Shown here in pieces: positions 1-8,423 of a stretch of 64,000 bases of DNA. Position numbers and translations under genes: made by a program. Below the pieces are notes generated by a model, which made no database searches, had not been told where the DNA came from, and saw only the letters and a list, made by a program, of their open reading frames with translations. Numbering within the stretch: the stretch's first letter is position 1; each line of letters opens with the position of its first letter. This DNA is from Paenibacillus sp. 32352 (GTDB taxonomy: Bacteria > Bacillota > Bacilli > Paenibacillales > NBRC-103111), in NCBI RefSeq assembly GCF_002042965.1, contig NZ_MZNT01000003.1, positions 434,001 through 498,000 on the forward strand, read 5' to 3'.

Positions 1-42
1 CCCCGCGGGGCTCTCAACAGAAGCTGCTTGCGGGTTTTTTAC
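1..42 (+). terminator. Probable terminator of a gene left of the window
   Basis: CCCGC near position 2 can pair with GCGGG just before a run of six T at 35-40. The 5' part of the hairpin may be cut by the window edge. Bases 43-125 hold no gene that I can see. Confidence 0.4.
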
Positions 43-125
43 TGCCATAGAATGTTTCCATTTCAGGTTTAGCACATAGTACACGAAACCGCTTCGAAGC
101 GAATGCACCACTTTGCGAGGTGATC

Positions 126-917
126 TCATTGTGCCGTATAAATGCCTACCTGCTTTGGATCCTTCCATACCCCTCCGTACTGCTTCAATCTTTGATCCGC
201 CTCTACTTCGAGCCATGCGAGCAACTCAGCGTACAGCTTATCATCGCTCGGAATTAGCATGTAGCTGAACATCGAAGAAATGTAGCGAACGACCGGAGCG
301 CTTTCGTGAAAGACGAGAGCATTCGTAAGGAGCACTTCATTGACCTGTGAAAATTCGCCTCCCAATATGGACTTTGCGTTCTCCACACTGAATGTACCGA
401 CGGGAGAGGTCATAGGGGGATAACCGAATGCCTGCAGCATATCATTGTACAAGCTTTTGATCAGAGGCTGTGACTCGCTGGAATTCGTTATCGCCAATAC
501 ATGACCCTCAGGTGCCAGAACCCTCCTGAATTCACGCAGCGCTTGCGGAATGTCCGGTACATGATAGAGCATATGTCTAGCTGCAACCCGTTGAAAGGTA
601 CCATCCTGAAAAGGCAGCTCTCTGACATCTCCGATCACTCCTTCGATGCCTTCCGATTTCGTCTGTTCAATCATACCGGCGGATTGATCCAGTCCGACCA
701 GGCGGCCCTGATGCCCCGCATGGAACAAATGCTTCAAAAAGCTGCCGGTCCCGCATCCTGCGTCCAAGACGGCTTCTTCCCCTGTCAGCTTCATTAAGGC
801 GACGGCTTCCTTGTCTAAATTGATTTTACGATCCGTATACAGAGCATGAGTCTGAATGCGGATGGATAATGGTTCAGCATGGTCATATTGGCGAGTGATC
901 TGCTTTGATTGTTCCAT
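126..917 (-). CDS. Class I SAM-dependent methyltransferase
   Basis: 263 aa. It probably transfers a methyl group from S-adenosylmethionine to a small molecule; the substrate cannot be read from sequence. The Rossmann motif I DAGCGTG is at residues 52-58, the acidic LVGLDQS strand at about 74-80, and GDVRELPF at 97-104, the pattern of the Methyltransf_11/UbiE-like group. The ATG at 917 is preceded by an AAGGAGG site. It lies alone on the minus strand, divergent from the solute-binding protein gene. The fold is certain; the biological role is unknown. Confidence 0.85.
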   Translation of the reverse strand: MEQSKQITRQYDHAEPLSIRIQTHALYTDRKINLDKEAVALMKLTGEEAVLDAGCGTGSFLKHLFHAGHQGRLVGLDQSAGMIEQTKSEGIEGVIGDVRELPFQDGTFQRVAARHMLYHVPDIPQALREFRRVLAPEGHVLAITNSSESQPLIKSLYNDMLQAFGYPPMTSPVGTFSVENAKSILGGEFSQVNEVLLTNALVFHESAPVVRYISSMFSYMLIPSDDKLYAELLAWLEVEADQRLKQYGGVWKDPKQVGIYTAQ

Positions 918-1179
918 ATCAATCTGCCTCCTTTTATATTCATCCTAATGTAAAAAAATAGGAGGAGGAATGGAGTTTTATTTCCCTTTTATGGATTTTT
1001 ATGTGATTTTTGCTGAAAAAAATTAAAATTGCCTCAAAAGTCTGTTGAAAATAGGTCTGGGGGCGTTTACATTTAGATTAGGTTATATTTGACATGGTTC
1101 GACAATGGCCTTGGCCGGGTTCTAACCAGCGGGACAGAGGATAGATAAAAGAACGTCGGGTTTGGAGAGAGTACAGATC

Positions 1180-2682
1180 ATGGTGAAGAAAGCGACTACA
1201 ACCGCAATCGTTGGTATGCTTGGCTTAGCGGGTGCGCTAACCAGCTGCAGCGGGATAAATGAAGATGCTTCCACGTGGACATATGATGCGGGACAACCGC
1301 TTTCAATGCTTATGGTGTGGTATGGGGACGATGTATTGTCGCCGATGAAGCAGCGGCTGCTGCAGGAAAAAGTGATAGAGAAATTCAATGTAGACTTGAA
1401 GATACAAATTGTAGATAAGGATGAATACGAAAGCAGGCTTAATGCTGCTTGGATGAGGGGAGACAGCCCGGATATCGTCTGGATGAACAATACGATGATT
1501 CGTGAGGCGGCGGGCAGCGGAGCATTGCTTCCTCTCGATGATCTGGTCAAAAGCTCGCCCGTATGGAGCAGGATGCCTAAGGAATATTTCGCCGATTCCC
1601 GTTACTTTGGCAAAATCTATTCCCTGCCGCAAAACATTCAAGCTCCGGAATCGATTCATTACCGAGCGGATTGGGCCAAGGCGTTGAATATAGCTCCACC
1701 CACCAATCCGGAGGAGCTGTACAGGATGCTGTACGCATTCGCCAAGAACGATCCGGATGGGGACGGAAAAGCAAATACGACGGGGTTCACCATGGAAGGA
1801 AACTTAAGCCGTACCGGGGCTATCTGGAGGATGTTCGTTCCTGCGGCCCCCCGCAAGCTGGCCTTGTATCTGGATAATCAGGACGATACAATCAAATCCG
1901 CTTACTTGGTTTCTGCGGACATGAAGAAAGCGCTGGAGTGGCTGCGTAGAGGCTATGCCGAAGGCGTTTTGGATAAAGAGTGGGTATTGGAGAAGCAGAA
2001 GACTGCGGAGGAAAAGTTTATTACCGGAAAGACGGGAGTCTGGGTCATGGGTGCAGACATGATCACCCCGCGTTATGACAAAATGAAGGCCAATTTCCCC
2101 AATGTCCATGTCACGTCCATCCCGCCGATGAAAGGTCCTTATGGCGCGAATTACGCTGTACGTGCCGGATATTCAAGTAATTATGTGATTATGTCCAAGA
2201 CACCAAATCCGGTCAAGGCCAAACAGGTGCTGGATTACTTGCTCGGTCCGGAAGGAACATTGGAAACCAGAGTCGGCTTTGAAGGCAGTACTTATGCTAT
2301 CGAGAATGGGGAACTGCAATGGCTGATGAAAGGGGAAGATAAATATTACGACCCCGGCTCTGTCCTAAACAGCGTCCATCGACTGAAGCTGCCTGTGCCT
2401 AATCCGATGCTGGAGCAAAACTTGAGGGCAGTAGAAGGCTTCAAGATGGAGATGAACGCGAACAGCTTGTACATCCCCAAAAGCGAGCGGGCAACCCAAA
2501 AGGCGGGAGAATTTGAGCGACTTGCTCTGGACTACATAAGCAAAATCATTATTGGCCAATATCCGGTAGACCGGTATGACGATTTCGTCGCCGAAGCGAA
2601 GAAGATGGGATTGGAATCGATCTTGAAGGAAATCAATGAGATTTATAAAAAAGAGAAGAAATGGGCGGAAGAAAATAAGTAA
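1180..2682 (+). CDS. Extracellular solute-binding lipoprotein (ABC sugar-type)
   Basis: 500 aa from the ATG at 1180, preceded by GGAGAG; an upstream in-frame TTG at 1162 lacks a site. The N-terminus is a lipoprotein signal peptide with lipobox ALTSC and lipidated Cys23, so the protein should be anchored outside the membrane. The body has the family-1 solute-binding pattern: a WYGDD-containing first strand, SPDIVWMNN at about 90, a calcium-loop-like DPDGDGKAN near 195, and a C-terminal helical region. Usually such a protein feeds an ABC permease, but no permease or ATPase gene is adjacent. Ligand unknown, probably a sugar or oligosaccharide by family. Confidence 0.85.
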   Translation: MVKKATTTAIVGMLGLAGALTSCSGINEDASTWTYDAGQPLSMLMVWYGDDVLSPMKQRLLQEKVIEKFNVDLKIQIVDKDEYESRLNAAWMRGDSPDIVWMNNTMIREAAGSGALLPLDDLVKSSPVWSRMPKEYFADSRYFGKIYSLPQNIQAPESIHYRADWAKALNIAPPTNPEELYRMLYAFAKNDPDGDGKANTTGFTMEGNLSRTGAIWRMFVPAAPRKLALYLDNQDDTIKSAYLVSADMKKALEWLRRGYAEGVLDKEWVLEKQKTAEEKFITGKTGVWVMGADMITPRYDKMKANFPNVHVTSIPPMKGPYGANYAVRAGYSSNYVIMSKTPNPVKAKQVLDYLLGPEGTLETRVGFEGSTYAIENGELQWLMKGEDKYYDPGSVLNSVHRLKLPVPNPMLEQNLRAVEGFKMEMNANSLYIPKSERATQKAGEFERLALDYISKIIIGQYPVDRYDDFVAEAKKMGLESILKEINEIYKKEKKWAEENK

Positions 2683-2683
2683 A

Positions 2684-2728
2684 AACCGGCGTTCTCCGAT
2701 GGTAAGGAGCTGAGCCGGTCTTTTTTTG
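2684..2728. terminator. Bidirectional terminator between convergent genes
   Basis: ACCGGC pairs with GCCGGT, with an inner TCC/GGA stem, followed by seven T on the plus strand. The minus strand reads GCCGGTTTTTA, so it can serve the convergent HD-GYP gene's neighbour too. Confidence 0.75.
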
Positions 2729-2733
2729 CCTGG

Positions 2734-3726
2734 TTATCCATTGCAGCTATGCTGGAGCATCATCAAAAAGCTGTCGATGAGGTCCGGGTTAAAAGCGGCG
2801 CCCTTTTGCTCCGCCATAAAAGCAACTGCTCTTTCTTTGCTCCAGGCATCCTTGTAGGCTCGACGGCTCGTTAACGCATCATAGACGTCGACCACGGACA
2901 CGACCTGCGCTTCGAACGGGATGTCATTTCCTTTTAGCTTGGCGGGATAACCGGTGCCGTCCCATTTTTCATGGTGGTATTGAATGATGTGCTCGGCAAT
3001 GCGCAGCTCTTCCTGAAGGATCTCATCCTCGAGCTCTCGTGAGATTTTATTTACAATCTCCAGACCAATCAGCGGATGGGTCTCGATGATATATCTTTCG
3101 TAATGGTTGAGCTTCCCCGGTTTGTACAATATACCCTCAGGAATGCCGGATTTGCCGATATCATGCATAATACTGGCATTGACGATTTGTTGAATATACT
3201 CTTCTGGGAGACCCAGCTTCAAACGCTCGTTATGGAAAGTAAGCAGCTTTTCGGTTCCATGCTGCACGCGGGACAGATGCTCTTCAATATGTGGGTCCCT
3301 AATTTCACAGGAAATGGCTAGCACCTTCAATATTTCACTTTGCAGCTTCAGCTTGCGGGTTTCCGATATATAGCTCCCCTCGGATATCTGGTCCAAATCG
3401 CGGACGACACCTACGTAGTAGGTCTGCTGGTTCACAACCATGGGGGTGATGGTGATGTTGGTGTGCCAAATGTCTTTATTTTTCTTGCGGTTGATAAATA
3501 CGCCGGTCCAGGCCAAATTCATCTGAAGCGACTCGTGCATACTCGCATACGTTTTTGGAGGAGTAAGACGAGATCTCAAAAAGTTGGCACGAAGACCTAT
3601 CATATATTCACGGGAATATCCCGTAACTTCCTCATATTTGGAATTAACCTCAACAATACGGTGATTCTCATCCGTAATAATGACCCCGTCGGCTAATTTC
3701 AGGTAAAACTCTAGAGCCGCCTGCAT
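2734..3726 (-). CDS. PAS domain plus HD-GYP domain phosphodiesterase
   Basis: 330 aa starting at the ATG at 3726, 6 bases from an AAGGAGG site; a longer upstream frame lacks one. Residues 1-115 form a PAS sensor (ADGVIITDENHRIVEV at the start, then a PAC-like segment ending GVVRDLD). Residues 130-325 form an HD-GYP domain with the metal-binding MHDIGK at 187-192, HHEKWDGTGYP at 251-261 and DVYDALTSRR at 280-289. HD-GYP domains hydrolyse cyclic di-GMP to pGpG or GMP, so this is probably a cytosolic signal-responsive c-di-GMP phosphodiesterase. No membrane segment and no receiver domain. The ligand of the PAS domain is unknown. Confidence 0.9.
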   Translation of the reverse strand: MQAALEFYLKLADGVIITDENHRIVEVNSKYEEVTGYSREYMIGLRANFLRSRLTPPKTYASMHESLQMNLAWTGVFINRKKNKDIWHTNITITPMVVNQQTYYVGVVRDLDQISEGSYISETRKLKLQSEILKVLAISCEIRDPHIEEHLSRVQHGTEKLLTFHNERLKLGLPEEYIQQIVNASIMHDIGKSGIPEGILYKPGKLNHYERYIIETHPLIGLEIVNKISRELEDEILQEELRIAEHIIQYHHEKWDGTGYPAKLKGNDIPFEAQVVSVVDVYDALTSRRAYKDAWSKERAVAFMAEQKGAAFNPDLIDSFLMMLQHSCNG

Positions 3727-3991
3727 GGTGTTCCTCCTTAAATATAGTAAAGCTTCTCGTGCAGGAGGTTGTGGTGACCTCAAGCCGGTTGTACCTTCCA
3801 TAGTTTAGCATAATTTTTGTGTACCAAAGTTCACAATTTGTTGAATAATAGTTTCGGTTCTTCCCGTTCATGATACGCCGTATGCAACTTAAGAAAATTT
3901 TAAGGTTTCCTTATGAGCGCCTTAAATTGTGTTTTGTATACTGAAGGTATCTATATGCAGTGATGCAGCAGCCAATTAAGGAGCGGAAATC

Positions 3992-4279
3992 ATGCGGAAC
4001 ACGTTAAGGAATGACGTTGAACGGGATCATAGTCCTATAACGAAATGCCTGCTAAGGAATACGGAGTTGGAATATCGGGCGAAAACGGTCAAAGGGTACG
4101 AGGTAAGCTGCTACCAAATGTGCTTTTACCTTCTTCAAAATGAGGCCAAAGCGATGAAGGCTGCCTTGGCATCTGTCGAAGCGCTGCTGTTGAATGACTC
4201 CTTCTTCTCCATGCCGGAAAGGGAACGCCTCGATGCTGTACGGAAAGTATCGATTCGCTGCTCCCTGAGACTGGTTTAA
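3992..4279 (+). CDS. Small hypothetical protein
   Basis: 95 aa, not recognised. The ATG at 3992 follows AAGGAG at a good distance, which supports real translation. The protein is basic at the N-terminus and contains three cysteines, two of them in SCYQMC at about residues 38-43. The C-terminal half (KAMKAALASVEALLL onward) looks helical. No signal peptide or membrane segment. It stands alone between the HD-GYP gene and the SDR gene in the same direction as the latter. No function can be assigned. Confidence 0.6.
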   Translation: MRNTLRNDVERDHSPITKCLLRNTELEYRAKTVKGYEVSCYQMCFYLLQNEAKAMKAALASVEALLLNDSFFSMPERERLDAVRKVSIRCSLRLV

Positions 4280-4375
4280 AAAGCATGAAAAATGATACAG
4301 GGCTGGAACATAGAATCCAGATTTCAAGACATACTACATGCTTAGAAAGTGATCTATGACATGGAGGACAAGGGA

Positions 4376-5143
4376 ATGAGTCTGGATGGAAAAGGAGCTA
4401 TGAGATTTAAGGATAAAGCAGCTGTGGTCACCGGCGGAGCCAGTGGAATCGGCGAAATGACCGTTCGATTGTTTGCGGCCGAGGGGGCGAAGATCGTCAT
4501 TGCAGATTTCGCGGACCGGGGGCAGGAGCTCTCGAAGGAATTGAATCAGCAGGGATATGACACGCTGTTTGTCAAAACCGATGTGACCCAGGAGGAACAG
4601 GTAAGAAACATGGTCGAGCAGACCGTAAAGCAATACGGCAAGCTGGATATTCTGTTTGCCAATGCGGGAATCGCCAAGGATGCTCCAGCCCACGAGCTCA
4701 GTCTGGAGTCTTGGCAAAAAACGATAGATATTAATTTGACCGGCGTATTCCTGTGCGATAAGTATGCAATCGGACAAATGCTGTCGCAAGACACCGGCGG
4801 GGTTATTGTTAACTGCGGCTCCATACACAGCCATGCCGGAAAAGCGGGAGTAACCGCTTATTCCTCCGCCAAAGGCGGTGTCAAGCTCTTAACCCAAACG
4901 TTAGGAGTTACTTACGCCAAAAACCACATCCGAGTCAATGCGGTATGTCCGGGGTACATCGATACGCCGCTGATTTCGGGACGCACGGAAGCGGTGAACG
5001 AGCATCTGATCAGCCTCCATCCTATGGGAAGGCTGGGCAAGCCGGAGGAAGTAGCCAAAGCTGTGCTGTTTCTGGCAAGCGAGGACGCTTCGTTTATTAC
5101 GGGTACGAGCCTTCTCATCGATGGAGGTTATACTGCACAATAA
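4376..5143 (+). CDS. Short-chain dehydrogenase/reductase (SDR)
   Basis: 255 aa from the ATG at 4376, chosen because GGAGG lies 8 bases upstream; longer in-frame GTG/ATG starts exist at 4349 and 4361. Classical SDR layout: NAD(P)-binding TGGASGIG at 19-26, NAG at 96-98, catalytic Ser149, Tyr162 and Lys166, and the C-terminal PEEVAKAVLFLASEDASFITG segment with GG in the final DGGY. The Asp at about 44 after the second strand (IADF) favours NAD(H). This group oxidises or reduces alcohols, sugars or 3-oxoacyl groups; the substrate is not determinable. Confidence 0.88.
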   Translation: MSLDGKGAMRFKDKAAVVTGGASGIGEMTVRLFAAEGAKIVIADFADRGQELSKELNQQGYDTLFVKTDVTQEEQVRNMVEQTVKQYGKLDILFANAGIAKDAPAHELSLESWQKTIDINLTGVFLCDKYAIGQMLSQDTGGVIVNCGSIHSHAGKAGVTAYSSAKGGVKLLTQTLGVTYAKNHIRVNAVCPGYIDTPLISGRTEAVNEHLISLHPMGRLGKPEEVAKAVLFLASEDASFITGTSLLIDGGYTAQ

Positions 5144-5159
5144 AGTAAGCCGGAGCTAG

Positions 5160-5210
5160 AGCAAAAAGACCGTTCCATCCAGCCGTCGAGGCCGGACTGG
5201 AGCGGTCTTT
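5160..5210. terminator. Shared terminator of SDR and FMN reductase genes
   Basis: AAAGACCG pairs with CGGTCTTT around an inner TCCA/TGGA stem (5164-5208). The genes converge here. Confidence 0.65.
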
Positions 5211-5230
5211 GCGTAGCAGGGATTTACCCC

Positions 5231-5791
5231 TTATTTGTTTTGGGCGAGTTGAGCTTGCCGATTGTACCATTGAACGAAGTTGTTGACGACAGTGTCCAGG
5301 AATTTTACCGTAGGCTCGTGGGTAATGTTACCTTCGGCATCCATCTTCTCATGAACGATTCCCACATAAACTTCATTGCCTGGAAGAAGCGGCGAACCAA
5401 CACCCGGGGAGAACAGAATATCACGCAGGTGCATTTGTGCCTTCACGGTTCCAAGAACTCCCATCGACGCGCCCATAATCCAGGACGGCTTTCCGTTCAG
5501 CACGCGATCCACGCGGGACATCCAGTCGATCGCATTGACCATGACGCCCGGAACGGTACCGTTGTATTCTGGAACCAGCCAGAGAACGGCATCAGCGGCA
5601 GCCACTTTGGCTTTGAATTCTTTTACAGCGGCAGGAGCTTCATTCTCAATATCCTGATCGTAGAAGGGCAGGTCGCGAAGGCTCAAAATTTCAAGCTCAA
5701 AAAGGTCTTTATACCGTTTTTGAATATATTCGCCCAGCTTACGGTTATAGGATTCTTTGCGGATACTTCCGACAATAGCAGCTACTTTCAT
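5231..5791 (-). CDS. NADPH-dependent FMN reductase family protein
   Basis: 186 aa from the ATG at 5791, with GGAGG 8 bases upstream; a longer frame reaches 5806. Flavodoxin-like fold: the phosphate-binding loop GSIRKESYNR at 8-17 and the flavin-contacting PEYNGTVPG at 74-82 are the signature of the NADPH-dependent FMN reductase family (PF03358; ArsH/azoreductase/chromate reductase relatives). These soluble enzymes reduce FMN or quinone-like and azo compounds with NAD(P)H. The AT-rich stretch 5820-5890 upstream is probably its promoter region. Physiological substrate unknown. Confidence 0.88.
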   Translation of the reverse strand: MKVAAIVGSIRKESYNRKLGEYIQKRYKDLFELEILSLRDLPFYDQDIENEAPAAVKEFKAKVAAADAVLWLVPEYNGTVPGVMVNAIDWMSRVDRVLNGKPSWIMGASMGVLGTVKAQMHLRDILFSPGVGSPLLPGNEVYVGIVHEKMDAEGNITHEPTVKFLDTVVNNFVQWYNRQAQLAQNK

Positions 5792-5897
5792 GGTTATTAC
5801 CTCCAAGGATTCATTTGAAATATGTAAATCAGATTTGAATAGTACAATAAATATTATTATTTATTTATTATATTTAGTCAACATAAAAGTTTAGAAT

Positions 5898-5942
5898 ATA
5901 GGCAAAAAAATTCCCGGAAAAGACATTTGTCCCGGGGGAAGT
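5898..5942 (-). terminator. Terminator of the GntR regulator gene
   Basis: On the minus strand CCGGGACAAATG... and CCGGGAA pair and are followed by seven T (plus positions 5903-5909 read as A). Confidence 0.6.
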
Positions 5943-5947
5943 AAGAG

Positions 5948-6640
5948 TCAGGGGCGATTGAGCTGCTCAAGCACCTGCTCCACTTTTTTCAGATGCATAG
6001 ACATCCGTTCCTTGGCTGCAGCCGCATCGCGTTCCTGAACTGCGGCCACGATAAGGCGGTGCTCCTCCGAAAGCCGGCTTAGCTCGCTTTGGTCAGCGAA
6101 TACCCATAATTTGCGGCTCTCCCGCATCACAGAACCCATGGATGAAAACAAGGATTCGAGGGTTCTTTGGAGCAGCGGGTTACCGGACGCTTCGGCAAGC
6201 GCGACGTGAAGCCGGATATCCGCCTGCTCCAGCGCTTCCTCATCTTCAAGCTTTTCCATTTCCTCGAGTATCGAGGAGAGTGCAGCCAAATGATGGTCGG
6301 ACCGGCGCTCAGCAGCAAGCGACGCACTCTCCGTTTCCAATATGTAGCGAAGCTCAAGCCAGGCTTTGAGCTGAGGGAGATCGCTGATCTCCGGCAGCTG
6401 CCATATGGAGGAGGGCGGCGGACTTGTCTGAAGCACGAAGGTGCCTCCGCCATGCCGCACGTCAACCCAGCCATGAGCCTTTAACGACATGAGGGCCTCG
6501 CGAATGGTTGAACGGCCTACCTGGTAATTCACAGCCAGCTGCTCTACGGATGGCAGGCGGCTACCTATCGGATACTCGCCTTGGAGGATTTGATCCCGTA
6601 TGGCATCGGCCACGACTTCGTAAGCTTTTTTTATAATCAC
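5948..6640 (-). CDS. GntR-family (FadR/FCD subgroup) transcriptional regulator
   Basis: 230 aa, GTG start at 6640 with AAGGATG upstream. Residues 5-70 are the winged helix (GSRLPSVEQLAVNYQVGRST, then GGGTFVLQ). The rest is an all-helical FCD ligand-binding domain, with LHVALAEASGNPLL at about 145 carrying likely metal-binding residues. This subgroup (LldR, GlcC, FadR) usually senses hydroxy-acids or related organic acids. It is divergent from glcD-glcF across a 261-base region containing a strong promoter and palindromes. I infer it controls that operon; repressor or activator cannot be told from sequence. Confidence 0.88.
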   Translation of the reverse strand: MIIKKAYEVVADAIRDQILQGEYPIGSRLPSVEQLAVNYQVGRSTIREALMSLKAHGWVDVRHGGGTFVLQTSPPPSSIWQLPEISDLPQLKAWLELRYILETESASLAAERRSDHHLAALSSILEEMEKLEDEEALEQADIRLHVALAEASGNPLLQRTLESLFSSMGSVMRESRKLWVFADQSELSRLSEEHRLIVAAVQERDAAAAKERMSMHLKKVEQVLEQLNRP

Positions 6641-6659
6641 AAGCGCACATCCTTTGTAT

Positions 6660-6671
6660 GGTTGTCAAACC
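6660..6671. promoter_or_regulatory. Possible operator near the GntR gene start
   Basis: Perfect inverted repeat GGTTGTCAAACC, 20 bases upstream of the regulator's start codon. Its position suits autoregulation, but short palindromes like this can occur by chance. Confidence 0.25.
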
Positions 6672-6796
6672 GGCAGCCCTGCGGTAAGCTCATCCCCTCT
6701 CAAATGGGCGATAAAGAGAACCGCCGGCCTGGTTGCGGACAGGCTTTGCTGATAACGGATTTCCCGATATCAAGGGAAAATCTTTTCACAGCAGGA

Positions 6797-6826
6797 TTGA
6801 CACGTTATGAAAGCGAATTCTATAAT
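6797..6826 (+). promoter_or_regulatory. Sigma-A promoter of glcD-glcF
   Basis: TTGACA at 6797-6802, an 18-base spacer, and TATAAT at 6821-6826: consensus hexamers. Transcription should start near 6833, about 70 bases before the glcD GTG. Confidence 0.75.
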
Positions 6827-6829
6827 AAA

Positions 6830-6848
6830 GTCATCAGATGACCTGATT
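6830..6848. promoter_or_regulatory. Candidate operator overlapping the glcD start site
   Basis: GTCATCAGATGAC (6830-6842) is a perfect palindrome around a central A. It overlaps a second one, ATCAG/CTGAT with a 5-base centre (6832-6846). It begins four bases after the -10 box, a classical repressor position for the adjacent GntR protein. Confidence 0.45.
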
Positions 6849-6901
6849 AAAATTATACATGAAGGTTCCAAGAGAAACAATATCCCGGGAGGTTATATCC
6901 A

Positions 6902-8422
6902 GTGCTATCCTCAACTGTTCGAGAGCAACTGCAAGGCATTGTCGGGCCGAGCTGGTTTAAGGACGATACCGAATCCCTCGTCTCCTACAGCTACGACGCG
7001 ACGCCGTTATATCAATCACTGCCGGACGGAGTTATTTTTCCATCGTCCACGCAGGAGGTATCCGCGATTATGAAGGTGTGCGCACAGAACAAGGTTCCCG
7101 TTATTGCCAGAGGAGCCGGCAGCAATCTGTGCGGAGGCGTCGTACCGGTACAAGGCGGACTTGTCATGGTGATGACGAGAATGAATCGGCTGTTGGAGAT
7201 CGATCAGGACAATTTGACGGCAACGTTCCAAACCGGCCTCAATACGAAGCAGTTTCACAATGCGGTTGAGGCAACGGGATTATTTTACCCTCCCGACCCC
7301 AGCAGCATGATTATATGTACGATGGGGGGCAATATTGCGCTCGGCGCTGGGGGCCTTCGCGGATTGAAATACGGAACGACCAAGGACTATGTGATCGGGC
7401 TGGAAGCAGTGCTGGCCAATGGAGATATTTTACGAACAGGCGGCAAGCTGGTGAAGGACGTCGCCGGATACGATTTGACCCGATTGCTGGTCGGGTCCGG
7501 AGGAACGCTCGCCATCATTACCGAGGCGACGGTGAAGCTGGTCCCCAAGCCGGCCTTTCGGCGGTCCATGGTCGCCATTTATAGCGATCTGTCCTCCGCA
7601 GCACGCTCGGTTTCGCAGATTGTGGCCAACCGGATTACGCCGTGTACGCTGGAATTTATGGATCGCGCGACGATTCGCGTCGTCGAGGATTTTGCCCGCA
7701 TCGGCCTTCCCGTAGATGCCGAAGCGATACTGGCAATTGAGCAGGATGGCGATGAGAGCCTGGTGGAGCGGGATTTGCAGCTGATCGAATCGATTTGCCG
7801 CCAGGAAGGCGCTATAGAGGTCAAGGTAGCCTCAACTCCGGAGGAAGGCGCCAAGGTCATGGAGGCGAGACGAAGCGCATTGGCGGCTCTGTCCCGTTTG
7901 CGCCCCACGACGATCCTGGAGGATGCAACCGTGCCTAGATCCAGGATTGCTGAGATGGTCTTGGAGGTTCAGCGAATTGCCGATAAGTATAACGTACAAA
8001 TCTGCACGTTCGGCCATGCCGGCGACGGGAATCTGCATCCTACGGCGATGACCGATGCGCGCAATAAGGAAGAGATTCATCGGGTGGAGCAGGCCTTCGA
8101 GGAAATATTCGAGGCCGCCATTCGGATGGGAGGGACGATAACCGGGGAGCATGGCGTCGGCATGGTGAAGGCCCCGTATCTGGAGTGGAAGGTCGGCGCT
8201 TCGGGCATCGACATTATGAAGCGTTTGAAGGAAGCCTTCGACCCGGATCAGCTGCTGAATCCCGGCAAGCTGTTCGCCGAGACGCGCAAGCGGATTGTAT
8301 TTAGCGATGCGTCCCATGGCGACCGCCACGAGGCTCAAGAAGAAACGGCTGCAGGAAAGCAGGAGGGCCGCTATCCGCAGAAGGAACAGACGGCGAAGCC
8401 GGCCGGTCAGGAGGAGGCGTAA
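6902..8422 (+). CDS. glcD: FAD-linked oxidase, glycolate/2-hydroxyacid oxidase subunit GlcD
   Basis: 506 aa, GTG start at 6902 behind a GGGAGG site. An FAD-binding type-4 (PCMH) domain covers roughly 35-215 with RGAGSNLCGG near 62-71. The FAD-oxidase C-terminal domain holds FGHAGDGNLHP at 370-380 and the ending FDPDQLLNPGKLF. It oxidises glycolate, lactate or a related 2-hydroxyacid, passing electrons through FAD to the GlcF iron-sulfur subunit. The last 45 or so residues after NPGKLF are a polar Gln/Glu/Lys-rich tail beyond the usual family end. Stop and the glcF start are 1 base apart. Whether the substrate is glycolate or lactate is open. Confidence 0.88.
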   Translation: MLSSTVREQLQGIVGPSWFKDDTESLVSYSYDATPLYQSLPDGVIFPSSTQEVSAIMKVCAQNKVPVIARGAGSNLCGGVVPVQGGLVMVMTRMNRLLEIDQDNLTATFQTGLNTKQFHNAVEATGLFYPPDPSSMIICTMGGNIALGAGGLRGLKYGTTKDYVIGLEAVLANGDILRTGGKLVKDVAGYDLTRLLVGSGGTLAIITEATVKLVPKPAFRRSMVAIYSDLSSAARSVSQIVANRITPCTLEFMDRATIRVVEDFARIGLPVDAEAILAIEQDGDESLVERDLQLIESICRQEGAIEVKVASTPEEGAKVMEARRSALAALSRLRPTTILEDATVPRSRIAEMVLEVQRIADKYNVQICTFGHAGDGNLHPTAMTDARNKEEIHRVEQAFEEIFEAAIRMGGTITGEHGVGMVKAPYLEWKVGASGIDIMKRLKEAFDPDQLLNPGKLFAETRKRIVFSDASHGDRHEAQEETAAGKQEGRYPQKEQTAKPAGQEEA

Positions 8423-8423
8423 T

